From Papaver somniferum (Eukaryota; Streptophyta; Magnoliopsida; Ranunculales; Papaveraceae): a DNA stretch of 64,000 bases. Under the pieces are notes generated by a model. That model made no database searches. It was given only the letters and a program-made list of their open reading frames with translations, and was not told where the DNA came from. The DNA is taken from positions 95,306,881-95,370,880 of the forward strand of contig NC_039358.1 of NCBI RefSeq assembly GCF_003573695.1, in the 5' to 3' direction. This document shows positions 47,632 through 59,260 of this stretch, one piece after another. The translations under genes were made by a program, and so were the position numbers. Numbering within the stretch: position 1 is the first letter of the stretch; each line of letters opens with the position of its first letter.

Positions 47632-50539
47632 CCTACACAACCCTAAAATTCAAAGAGAAATCAATTATCTTATCCATGTTCTTCACTTACTCCACCTGAA
47701 ACCAAGAGAGAGATGGCGGCAAGATAAAGCTGAGAAATCGAGAGATTTAGAGTTTGAATCTAGAAATACAGGGGAATTAGAAGGTGGTAATGGTTGATTG
47801 AGTTACTGAAATTCATAATTAGGGATAAGTTCGAAGGAATATGAATCTGTGGTTGGAAATCATTGAAATTAGGGTCTGATGAGGGGGTCTCTGGACTGAC
47901 GACTGAATTGAAATGGATTTGGTGTTTATAATGGTTAGATTCAAACTCAGATGTTGTATGAAGCCATGAAGGGGAATGAAGATTTGGGTTCATTGCAGTT
48001 GATACAAGGATGAACAACTGATGGAGATGAGAAGACAATTCTGTTGATGGTGATTTCAAACTGGTGCTGATAATTTAAGATAAGAACTCAGATGGAGGAA
48101 TTGGTTCCGATTCAGGTGAAATTAGGGTTGTTTGAGTGAAAAATTGAGAACTGAGAATGGGTTTTGTGTAATGGAAGTGGCTTGTAAATTGGTGAAGGAT
48201 CTATGGTGTTACAGATGTTGCTCATGGTGGTATATTGCATGTGACAGTGATACTGAGATCTTTGTGGTGTTATGAAGATGATGATTGTTCTGAAAGGAAG
48301 GAAAAATTGATTTCTGCAGCTGTACAAGGAAGATGGGTTGTTGCAGAATGTGTTGCTGGAACTGATAACAAGGGTCTGTGTCGGAATGGTTGGAAACCAA
48401 AGGAGTTGAATGAAATTGAGCTGCAAGGAATGAGCTGAGAAAATGAAGCCTGTAGGGTTTTTTTTGGAAGTTAGGGTTCAGATCGAGAGAAGAACGGATG
48501 AACTGACATTGAGAAGATTGTGGTAGAATTATTGGTTGAACTTGATCTGTGTTTGGATCTTGATTCACAGGTTAGGGTTTTGTTGAGCTGAAATTGGTTT
48601 TGGAATGACTCATCGAGGTTGTGGATGTGTTAAGCAGGTCAATTTATGATTGCAGAAGATGAACTGAACTGCCACCAGTTTATGATTGCTTAAGCGAATA
48701 CGCAGAGCAAAGAATGGATGTGATATGAAATTGCAGGTGGAGTTACTGAATTGCAGTGGTGATAGAATTGTTGCTTTGAAAGAGTAAATGAAGCCGCAGT
48801 TGGTGATGACAGTTATGGAGACTGAGATGATTGCAGGTGGTACATGGCTGCAACTGCAGTGATAGAATCAGTTGGTCGATTTGCTGGTACTAGTACTAAT
48901 GGGAGATAAGAACTGAAATGAGTTTGTATGGAAATGTCATTAGAAGGATATGCTGTATTGATCATGGAACTGATGCTAAGATATGGGTGCAAGATTGGTG
49001 GTGTTGAACAGTTGGCAGTGAAGCTGTTGCTGTCATGGGTGATGTTGCTGGTGCAAAATGAGGAATTGGTGATTGCAGCTGAAGCTGAAGTCGTAGAAAT
49101 GTAATATTCTCTTTAAAAAGATGTTGTTGTTATTGTGTTGGTGATGCAATGAAGCAAGATGAAGGGAATAGTTGCAGGTACAAGTGCACATACAGTTGGA
49201 ATTGCTACTACAGATGTCGACTGAGAATGGAGTTGGCCTGAATTGTGAAGCGTGTAAGTGCAGCTGAACTGAAGTTACTGATGGGGTTTTCATGGAGGTG
49301 ATATCATTTCATTACATGAGGAAATGGACCTGAGAAGAAGTGCAGAAGTGTAAGAGATGCAACTGCATTCAAATGGGTCATGTGCTAGGATATGCTGCCA
49401 TAGAATATTCGCAGTCTAGTGTTGGCGATGATATGAAGCTGGCCCTGGTGTTGCATCTGCAGTTTGAACAGATGAATTGAGCTACAGAAAGTGTATGAGA
49501 CTTGAAATGCAGTTGTAAGTTATGGCGAATTTTTATATGGGTATTTTTCGATATATGGGCTTGGTGGACATCTTTATATTGGTATGGGATTTTGAAGGCT
49601 TGACCTAAGAAAAGCTACAAAAGAAGAAAGTTATCAAAGACTTTGAGATGACGTATTTTCTACTCAGAGTATTGGAGAGCGGCGACTAGGGTTTGCTTTC
49701 ATTTTGTTTTCATCCTTTTCATTTGATTATTGATTATGATGAACTCCATAGCTATGAGTAGCTAAATACAATTATTGGTTATGGGATAGTAAATTGATTT
49801 CATCATACATGCTATGTGATTCAATGAATTAGTTTTGTCTCAACTTTATTGCTTATGATTCATTGCTTATAATGTTTTATGATTTGAATGCTAGTTTGGT
49901 TGAGTCCGGAATCAATTAGATTAGTCTTCATCTCTATTGCTAGATTAGGGTTATTATACAAAAAAGTGATACTTTCTGATTGCAAGTAGCATAGTGCCAT
50001 TATTACTTGTAGTGATACATCTCTTTAATTGCATATGAATCATAACCTTTGTTAAAATGAATTAGTGCTTTTACACGTTCATTTGCTTTGATTGGTCTTA
50101 TTCCGTAAAACTTAAATCTCTTAGGGAGTTAAACTTAATTGTGCTTTTACACTTTAGGTTACTTTCTAGGAAGAATTCACATATGCATCTTTTAATGTGG
50201 TTGTGATGAAATCAGGGAATTAGAGGGATAGACTTGCGATCAAGATATCCTAGGACTTTTAATAAATGAGAGATTAAAATTTCAATTCTAGTTATTGATG
50301 AAAATACATGTTTGTGAATGATACTATCCCATGACCAATACAAGTTTATTATTACTTTGCTTTCAATTTAGTTTTATTGCATTGATAAATCAAAATCCCC
50401 CCTTCGGTTACTAAGAAACTAAAATTGCATAACAACAATTGCCTCTTTGTGGATACGAACTCTTTCTTACCATATATCTAATCCATATTATTTCTAAGTG
50501 AGAAAGTGAAATTATTTTTGACGCATACGACAACGATCA
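47632..50539 (+). repeat. 5' LTR region of the Athila-like element
   Basis: The right end is fixed by the primer site. The portion 49500-50539 is clearly LTR-like: a TATA-like TTTTTATATGGG near 49528, then AT-rich sequence. The portion 47632-49500 is full of tgcagttg/gaagctga words and has no supported gene on either strand. Whether it is all LTR or partly another repeat cannot be told, since no second LTR is present. Confidence 0.55.
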
Positions 50540-50778
50540 AATTTTGGTGCCGCTGCCGGGGAGGCATACGGCTTGTTATTAAGTTTTTAGTTTTTAGTTT
50601 TATAATTTCTTCTTTTATCTTTGCTTTTTGTTTTCTTGTCTTGTTTCTCACTTGTTTGCGAGAATTGTTTTCAGGTACCTAATCCCTGGCTTCTAAAGAT
50701 TGGAACTACGCAAGGTGCGGGATAGCTACTCGAAGAGGCACAATACTCCAACCAAGGCAAGACACAACAGAATAACAA

Positions 50779-51912
50779 GAGTTAGAAGTGGAAGAAGAGT
50801 TACAACTAGAAGAAGAGTTACAACTAGAAGAAGAACAAGAGGTTCCATTCGTAGAAGAACCACTAGTTGAAGAAGAACCACTAATTGAAGAAGAAGCAAT
50901 GGGTGATCGTACACTCAAGCACTTGGCTTCTCATAGGCTTAATACACAACGGTGGTGTATTGAAACAAATTCAACCTTCGAGATCAAACTGGGGTTGATT
51001 AGAGAGTTACCGAAGTTTCATGGGATGGTGAATGAAGATCCAAACAAGCATCTCATGGATTTTCATACCATAGTCACGAGCATGCTACCAACGGAGACTA
51101 ATGCCGATGGTGCAATGTTGAAAGCTTTTCCATTCTTTTTGGCGGACAATGCTAAGGAATGGTTGTATTATTTACCATCCGGGAGTGTCACTACATGGAA
51201 CGGGTTGAAGAAACTTTTCATTGAGAGATATTTTCCTGCATCAAAAGCTACTCAAATTCGCAAGGAGATTTGTGGAATACAACAAGAGGACGGGGGAGTC
51301 TTTGTATGAATGTTGAGAACGGTATAAGATATTGGTGGCAAACTGCCCTCACCACCAATTTAGTGACGTGATGATAATACAATATTTCTATGAAGGTATC
51401 AAACCAAGTGATAGATATCTTCTTGACGCTACGTGTAGTGGAGCACTAGTGAACAAGACGGCGGCCCAAGCTACCGAGTTGATTGGAAGCATGGCTGCAA
51501 ACTCGCAACAATTTTACACAAGAGGTGAACCAACGGTTAGGCGAGTGCATGAAGTTACTGATTCATCATCACACCGTGATCAAAGAATGGATAATATGGA
51601 GAGAATGATGCATAAGATGGCTTCGGTTATTATACCTTCATATGATGAAGAGTTGGAGCAAGCTAGTGCGGTCTTTCCAATCAGCAAAGACGGTATGATC
51701 CTTATTCTAATACCTACAATCCGGATGGAGTGATCACCCCAAATTTAGCTATGCCAACAAGCAAGGTGCGGTTCAACAACCTATTTTCAACCGTTCGAGT
51801 GGATTTCAACCACAACAACAAAAATTCCAGCCGCAACAACAACAATTTCAGCAACCACAACAATCAATATAAAATCAAGGTTACGATATCGATGCAAAGC
51901 TTCAAACAATGA
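50779..51912 (+). pseudogene. Gag of the Athila-like element (broken)
   Basis: The N-terminal part carries an 18-bp repeat unit giving EELQLE-like acidic repeats (50788-50900). The capsid region follows (RELPKFHGMVNEDPNKHLMDF, FLADNAKEWLYYLPSGSVTTW), the typical retrotransposon gag fold. A frame break at about 51305 leads to 51332-51733 with NCPHHQFSDVMIIQYFYEG. The end is asparagine and glutamine rich. No clear ATG is seen, since a stop lies just upstream. Confidence 0.8.
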
Positions 51913-51984
51913 TGCAAGGAATTTCTACCATGTTTAGAAAGTCAGCAAGAGGCTAAGAGTGCTATCAAGGAGTTGCAGACATAA

Positions 51985-52842
51985 ATGGGCTCCATGGCGA
52001 TTGATATAAACAAATTGAAGGCACAAAATAGTGGGAAACTCCCTTCTCAACCTATTAACCCAAAAAAAGGTGTCAATGCTATTACATTGAGAAGCGGTAC
52101 ACAACTTGTGCAACCCGAAGTTACTGATTTGGGTAAAGAAGAAGTCCCCATGGAGCCGGTTTTGGAGGAAAAGAGGGATGAAATTCCCCAAACACCCGAG
52201 GTACCTATTCCTAACTCTAAAACTCCGATTTCTACTTATGTTCCTCCTTTACCTTTCCCTCTCAGATTTGCAAAGTCCAAGAAAGAGGAACTAGAAAAGG
52301 AGATTTTAGACATTCTCAAGAAGATCCATGTGAACATACCACTCATTGATGCTATTAAGCAAGTTCCAAAGTATGCGATGGTGTTAAAGGACTTGTGTAC
52401 CAATAAGCAAAGGCTCAAAGGTAATGAAGTGCTAAGTGTGGGGGAGAATACTTCGGCAATCTTACAACACAAACTCCCACTGAAATGCAAGGATCCGGGT
52501 ATCTTTGACATTCTCGTCACAATTGGTAACACTACATTTAACAAAGCAATTTTGGATTTAGGTGCATCTGTTAATGTTATGTATGCGTCCATGTATAATT
52601 CACTTGATCTCGGTCCTCTTAAAAAGTCTGAAATTGTGTTGCAATTAGCCGATCGCTCTAATGTCTACCCAATGGGTATTGTTGAGGATGTTCTTGTGCA
52701 GGTCAATCAACTTGTATTTCCAGCTGACTTTTGTGTGTTAGAGATGAATGAAGGTTCACCAGACTCATCTCTTCCATTGTTACTTGGGCGTCCCTTCATG
52801 AAAACGGCGAAAACCATTATTGATGTGACAATGGAACGCTAG
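51985..52842 (+). pseudogene. Gag C-terminal part and aspartic protease of the Athila-like element
   Basis: The frame opens at 51985 and carries the linker phrase GVNAITLRSGTQL. The protease active site DLGASVNVM is near 52556, and LLLGRPFMKTAKTI near 52790. In Athila-type elements Leu often replaces Thr in the DTGA motif. A stop at 52840 separates it from the RT frame by one codon. Confidence 0.82.
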
Positions 52843-52844
52843 CT

Positions 52845-54700
52845 ATGGAGTTTGATGGAGAAACAATACGTTTCAACATTCTCGAAACGATGAGATATCC
52901 TAGTGATGTCCACTCTTGTTTTTCCATTGATGTTATGGATACATTGGCACAACAAGTATTTGAATTGAATGATGATTATGCTTTGGAAACCGTTTTAACT
53001 ACATCCATGGATAATGGTGTAGAGTGTGGTAATGAAGTTAAGGAAGCCCTTGGTGATCTTAACTCACTACAAAGATGCCCGGAAACTCATAATATCTCTT
53101 TAATTTCTTTACCATGCAGTAATGAAAAACTTGTACCTTCAATTGTTAAATCTCCAAAGTTAGAATTGAAACCTCTTCCCGATCACCTAAAGTATTTGTA
53201 CTTAGGTGACAAAGAAGATTTACCTGTGATTGTTTCTAAAGAGCTTAGTGAATTACAAGAGCAAAAACTTCTAAGGGTGCTAAGGAAGTACAAGACGGCT
53301 ATAGGATGGACAATTGCTGATATCAAGGGTATAATCCCTACCGTTTGTATGCACAAAATATGTTTGGAGGACGATACAAAGCCTACAAGGGAAGCGAAAC
53401 GTCATTTGAACCCTCCCATGATGGAAGTTGTGAAAAAGGAGATACTAAAGCTTTTGGACGTGGGTGTTATGTACCCCATATTCAATATCAAGTGGGTGAT
53501 CCCGGTACAAGTAGTACCAAAGAAATCAGGTGTGACGGTGGTGAAGAATGATAAGAACGAACTTGTCTCAACTCGTGTGCAAACCGGTTGGAGGGTTTGT
53601 ATTGATTACAGGAAATTGAATGCCACCACTAGGAAGGATCATTTTCCATTGCCTTTTATTGATCAAATGCTTGAACATTTAGCTGGACACTCTTACTATT
53701 GCTTCCTTGATGGCTATTCAGGTTACAATAAAATTGTGATAGCGCCGGAGGATCAAGAGAAAGCTACTTTCACTTGTCCGTTCGGTACTTTTGCTTATAG
53801 AAGGATGCCTTTTGGCTTGTGCAATGCTCCAGCTACCTTTCAAACGTGTATGGTAAGTATTTTTTTCAGAATATGTTGAAAACATAATTGAAGTGTTCAT
53901 GGACGACTTTAGTGTCTTTGGTGATTCATTTGACCTTTGCTTGAACAATTTGTCTCTAATCCTTGAACGATGTGCTGAAACAAACCTTGTGCTGAACTGG
54001 GAGAAGTGACATTTCATGGTAACTCATGGCATAGTTTTAGGCCATATAATATCTTCTAAAGGCTTGGAAGTTGATAAATCTAAGATAAACCTTATTCGTG
54101 CTTTAACCCCTCCCACTACGGTGAGGGAGATATGCTATTTTCTTGGTCATGCAGGTTTTTATCGTAGATTCATCAAGGATTTTTCCAAGATAGCATCACC
54201 ACTTTGCAACTTATTGCAAAAAGATGTGGTTTTTAACTTTGATGAAAAGTGTATGGCGGCATTCAATCGTTTGAAAGAAATTTTGATTTCAACCCCTATC
54301 ATTAAACACCGGATTGGAGCAAGACTTTTGAGCTCATGTGTGATGCAAGTGACTATGAGGTTGGTGCAGTGCTTGGGAAACATGTGGGGAAGATACCTCA
54401 TGCTATTTATTATGCTTCTAGAATGTTAAATGAGGCCCAACAAAACTACACAACCACTGAAAAGGAGTTGTTAGCTATTGTTTTTGCTTTGGAAAAGTTT
54501 CGCTCTTATCTAATTGGTACAAAAGTTGTTGTCTTTTCTGATCATGCAATACTTAGGTACTTGCTAATGAAGAAAGAAGCGAAACCAAGGCTCATACGGT
54601 GGATCTTACTCTTGCAGGAGTTTGATATTGAAATCAAGGACAAGAAAGGAATTGAGAACACCGTTGCGGATCATTTGAGCCATCTTGTTGTGGACAAGGA
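52845..54700 (+). pseudogene. Reverse transcriptase and RNase H of the Athila-like element
   Basis: RT blocks are WRVCIDYRKLN, HFPLPFIDQML, CFLDGYSGYN, MPFGLCNAPATF, and the catalytic FMDD in VFMDDF near 53900. The frame breaks near 53870, 54006 and 54310. RNase H follows with [34 protein letters not shown] and VADHLSHL near 54660. The order and the FMDD variant fit the Athila lineage. Confidence 0.88.
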
Positions 54701-56066
54701 AGCTATCCCATTGCATGAAAGTTTCCCGGATGAGCAACTATTCTCAATTGCCTTTGGAGAACCATGGTATGCTGACATTGTGAACTACTTGGTGTCTAAA
54801 CAAATCCCAAAGAACTTGTCTCGTGCTGAGAGGGACAAACTTAAGAAGTTGGGGAACCAATACATATGGGATGATCCATACTTATGGAAACATTTTAGCG
54901 ACCAAGTAATAAGAAGGTGCATTCCCGAATCTGAATTTCATTCTACCTTGTCTTTTTGTCACTCTTATGCTTGCGGAGGACATTTTGGGTGTAAGAGGAC
55001 CACTCACAAGGTACTTGAAAGCGGTTTATATTGGCCAACCTTGTTCAAGGATGCGTATACATTTTGTATAACTTGTGATAGGTGCCAAAAAACAGGCAAT
55101 CTAGGTCCCCGAAATCAAATCCCACAAACTTTTATTCAATTTATTGAAGTTTTCGATGTATGGGGTATTGATTTTATGGGTCCTTTTGTCAACTCTCATG
55201 GGAATTTTTATATATTACTTGTTGTTGATTATGTCTCGAAATGGGTGGAAGCTAAGGCCACCACAACTAATGATTCTAAAGTGGTTTTAGATTTTGTGCA
55301 AGCTAATTTTTTGCAAGGTTTGGAATTCCAAGAGCCATAATTAGCGACGGGGGTTCTCACTTCAAAAACAGGATCTTACAAAGCTTTTTGAAGAAGTACA
55401 ATGTGTCGCACAAGATTGCAACACCTTATCATCCCCAAACAAATGGACAAGCTGAGGTTTCTAATCGAGAGGTGAAATACATTCTAGAGAAGACGATGAA
55501 TCCAACAAGGAAGGATTGGAACATGCGACTTAATGATGCTTTGTGGGCTTATAGAACCGCATACAAGACACCTATCAGGATGTCTCCCTTTAGACTTGTG
55601 TATGGTAAACCTTGTCATTTACCCGTTGAAATTGAGCATAAGGCGTTTTGGGAAATTAAGCAATGCAATATGGAGATGGATGGGTATGGAAAGAAAAGGA
55701 AGTTACAACTCCAAGATCTAGAGGAGATTCACAATGATGCATTTGAAAGCTCGCGCATTTACAAGGAGAAAACGAAGGCCTTTCATGATACTATGATTTC
55801 TAGAAAATAATTTTGTGTTGGGCAGAAAGTGTTTTTGTTTAATTCGCGCTTGCAACTATTTTCGGGTAAATTAAGGTCACATTGGATTTGACCTTTTATT
55901 GTTACTAACGTGTTTTCTCATGGTGCAGTAGAAATTCGTAGCATAGCTATAGGCAAAGAACTTAAAGTTAATGGACACCGGTTGAAACCATATTATGAGA
56001 ATTTCACTTCCAAAGTGGTGGAAGGAGCTAATTTTGTGGATATACTCCCTCTGGAGGAGTCATAGA
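54701..56066 (+). pseudogene. Integrase of the Athila-like element
   Basis: A zinc-binding part ends in CDRCQKTG (near 55075). The catalytic core has WGIDFMGPF (first Asp), then a frameshift near 55335, then the SDGGSHF Asp motif and [11 protein letters not shown] glutamate motif near 55440. The C-terminal phrase [12 protein letters not shown] is near 55970. Further breaks occur after 55810. Confidence 0.88.
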
Positions 56067-57120
56067 AAGCAAGGAGATAGTCGGGCTGACGACTTTAAAC
56101 CAAGCGCTAAATGGGAGGCAACCCATATGATGAGTATTTCTTTTCTTATTTTTATTTTCTTATCTGGTTTTTAGTTTTTTTTTTCTTGTCTTGCATTTAC
56201 TTTTTTTGATTTCTTGTCACATTATCATGTAGGATTTCCCACCTTGACTTGCTTTGGATGACTCAATTTACATTGAGGACAATGTAAAGTTTAAATGTGG
56301 GGGAGTGGTTAAGCATTTGCGTTGTAAAATTTTCAAAATTGTCAACTTTTGTGTAAATTAGTGAATAAAAAAATCCAACTTGTAGTTAGTTTAGAGTCAC
56401 ATAGTATACATGTCGCTAAGATTACATCGAGATTCTTATAAGAGTGACTGAACTTAGAGATGACAGAGAACGCGATCGAGTTTCTTATTTGTATGAGAGT
56501 TAAAGTTGGATTTAACCATGCCAGTGGCAAATAAGGTGCAGACTGAATTCAGTATTAGAGTTGTGGTCCCCTATAGTGGAGACTACCCATTGTTACATCA
56601 TGTGAGGCACCAACCTTCAATTCTTTGTACGTGTCTAAATATGTGCTTTTAGAGTTTGTGTCACCGTACGTAAATTCCGGGTAGAATGGTGAGGTACCCA
56701 ACCTCCACCAATAGAAGCACTAGTTTGATCTCTTGAGTGCTATTTTATCAATCATGATGGTGACATCGAATTGGTAACTTACATACCACTTGTAATCTTG
56801 TTCGCAGTTAGCACTATCCGCTTTATCTCTCTCTACACCAACAAGTCCATAGAAACACCATCATCATCAACAAGAGGAGCATCACAAATTCAAAGAAAAG
56901 TTGAATACGTTCAAGGTTTACAAGCAACGGTACAGAAATGAGAAGATTTCAGATTCAAGTGAAGCAGCAAGACAAGGAGCAGAATTTTTACAAATTGAAG
57001 ACTTATGTACGAGAGAAGATTATCAAGATGAGATTTCAAGAAGTTTATAGTATCGAGACATACAAGTTGTCAAGAATCAAGCGGTAAAGTACTTACACCA
57101 TGGCCTTTGTAGTTGCAGTA
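56067..57120 (+). other. Non-coding region after pol of the Athila-like element
   Basis: No gene supported. A conserved block is at 56080-56128 (gggctgacgactttaaacc and gggaggcaaccca), the 16-bp inverted repeat ACATTGAGGACAATGT at 56270-56285, then the purine stretch ATGTGGGGGAG. The same two blocks in the same order occur in the element at 23324-31509. Confidence 0.65.
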
Positions 57121-57126
57121 TTAATC

Positions 57127-57925
57127 TTTATTAGTTTTATATATTGCAAGAAATTATTATGGGATATGTGTGTTTACGTCCGTAAACTATGAGTGTCCCA
57201 TATACGTCAAAAGTTAAGTCTATTATGTCATTATGAAAATATTGATGGAAGATATGATGAACTTTTGATTACAAATATTAAGTCCATTGTATATCTTTAT
57301 GCAAACATTGATGAGAAATAGAATGAATCTTAGAATATTCCGCAGTATTGATCTTTACCTGATCCACTTTTATGTGAAAGTACTGTGCGGCTCCGTAAGT
57401 TCTCTTATGTTGATCATTTCCGATTAAATTAATCATGGGTTCTCTTGTGGTTAATTTATTTGAGTTTTTTGGATACAAATTCATGTTTCATGTAATTTGT
57501 TAATGTCCAAATAAATCCTTCTTTTCTTGTTAAAAGTAAGGTCGCTCTTGTTGTTCTTTCGGGAATGAAACTTTATGGGGGAGAGTTCTTAATTGAACTT
57601 GTTCTTAATTGCTAAATCTTTGTGGGGAGTGCGGCTGTGGAATATTGTAGGAGTTATCTTTTATCTTTATAAACTCCTTGGTGAATACACTAAGTTTCGA
57701 CTATGTGAAATCATCGAAACAAAGTTGATACGTTCTATTTTAGTCATGAATTATCTCTTTGAGAATTTCATTATGATCCTGCAATTTTCGTACCTTTGCC
57801 AATTTATATTGACAAAAAGGGGGAGAATTATTTGGTAGTTCACACTAAATACATATATGGTTTATGGATCATTATGTAAGGGGGAGTGGTTTTCATTATG
57901 AGATGGAAGTATTGACTAGGGGGAA
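57127..57925 (+). mobile_element. SIRE/Maximus-like 3' internal fragment
   Basis: No coding region is supported. Repeated GGGGGAG purine stretches (57577, 57818, 57880, 57919) and the phrase ACAAAAAGGGGGAGAA near 57812 are typical of the region between pol and the 3' LTR in SIRE-like copia elements. The last stretch, AGGGGGAA, abuts a TG at 57926. Confidence 0.55.
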
Positions 57926-59260
57926 TGACACATATCACTAGGATCGGTCCTTGTAATTGGTGTGACCGATCCTAGTAACTGGTGTAACCGATCCTAGTAA
58001 CTGGTGTGACCGATCATGAGTATGTGTAATCGATCCTTGTAATTGGTGTAACCGGTACTGGTAACTGGTGTGACCAATCACAAGTAATACCATGTGTATA
58101 TGGAACCGATCCTAGTGACTGGTGTGACCGATCACAAGTATTTCCATAATTAGGTATAACCGATCCTAGTGATTGGTAGAACCAATTAAACCCATGTATG
58201 TGATTTGGTATTTGATCAATCACATAGTAGTCTTGAAATACATGTGAACCAATTCTAAACTTGTTTGGAAGTGTGGTATGACCGATTCCAAGAATACAAA
58301 TCAATGTAAATATGAAATAAGGATTTGCAGTGAAAAGATGTCAACATACTTTGAACACGACTAGTAACTCTTGTCATTTATTGTTCAAAGATATTCCTTA
58401 GTACTCAAGGAGATCATGTGCCGAAATAAATTGAGAATCTTTTAATCAAGGTTTTTGGTTTTATATGCTTTAATTACCAGCAATTAAATTCATATCTCTA
58501 GAGAATAAAAATTAGTAGTGTGCATTTAATAATTGGAGATTTTCTATTGAGATATTTTGGAAAAATTGGACAAGCATTTATTGGAATTATGAAAACCGAA
58601 TTTTGCCATTCATTGCATATCTTGAGAATATTTTCGGTTTTGGAAATTCCTTGGTGTCCAAACATCCTTGGTCTATAAATACCTAAGTTTGCATTTCAAG
58701 CAAACCATCCTAAGAGCCAGGAAAACTTCATTTCTTGTTATTTCTGGTGGAGCCGTCTATTCGGAGAGAAAAATATCATATTTAGGTGAAATCTCTTACG
58801 ACCGCTCGTTTAAAGACTTCTGTGGGATCAAAAATCTCTACGAGTACCATTGGTGGGAAACTAGATAATTGCAATGTTATTAGTTTTCGATTCATTCGAT
58901 TGACTAACGGTTGTTGAAACTTTGATTACCCCTAGTTTTTTTATTCTTGAGAATCTTCTCTTCTGATATAAGATTCGCTCAAACTAGATCGAAGTATCGA
59001 TGTGATCTTTAGAACTGGTTGTAGATCTAAAGACATCTTGTAATAATCCATTATTAACAGACTTCGTTATGTGCGTGATTAATCACAATAGATTCAAGTG
59101 GAGTCGTGCAGGTTATTGAAGATTAAAAAAGATTTGATGACGAAGAAGATTTCTTATTGGTTTTCGTATCTTGTGAATTATGTGCACAAATCTTGATCGG
59201 ATGGGATCCAACTAGAATCATATCTATTCGATTTATTAGTTGCGTGATTGTCTATGGACT
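57926..59260 (+). repeat. SIRE-like LTR, plus orientation (left arm of inverted repeat)
   Basis: It follows a polypurine stretch and starts TGACACATATC. It carries a ~22-bp motif array (57940-58190) and matches the reverse complement of roughly 59990-61370. Shared landmarks include ACGACCGCTCGTTTAAAG near 58798, GACTTCTGTGGG-like sequence and ATCTAAAGACATCTTGT near 59024. It stops before the central LTR block, so it is truncated. Confidence 0.65.
57940..58190. repeat. ~22-bp GGTGTGACCGATC motif array (left arm)
   Basis: Variants of TAACTGGTGTGACCGATCCTAG recur about every 22-23 bp at first and then more loosely. The inverted array is at about 61006-61260. Confidence 0.85.

Larger units (their letters stand above)
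47632..57120 (+). mobile_element. Athila-like Ty3/gypsy element with mutated gag-pol
   Basis: A long 5' LTR region ends CGATCA at 50539 and is followed by the primer site TGGTGCCGCTGCCGGGGA at 50545-50562. Gag, protease, RT, RNase H and integrase follow in Ty3 order up to about 56060, then non-coding DNA with a polypurine-like stretch at about 56295-56307. I cannot find a matching 3' LTR; the element seems cut off by SIRE-like sequence near 57120. Both outer boundaries are approximate. Confidence 0.8.

Noticed and set aside
47760..49293. Minus-strand frames rich in His, Asn, Ser and Gln
   Set aside because: They are low-complexity translations of the tgcagttg-rich LTR region, with no domain and no splice pattern.
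57278..58304. Host gene between the Athila-like element and the inverted repeat
   Set aside because: Frames are short, lack domains and overlap SIRE-like purine stretches and the motif array.
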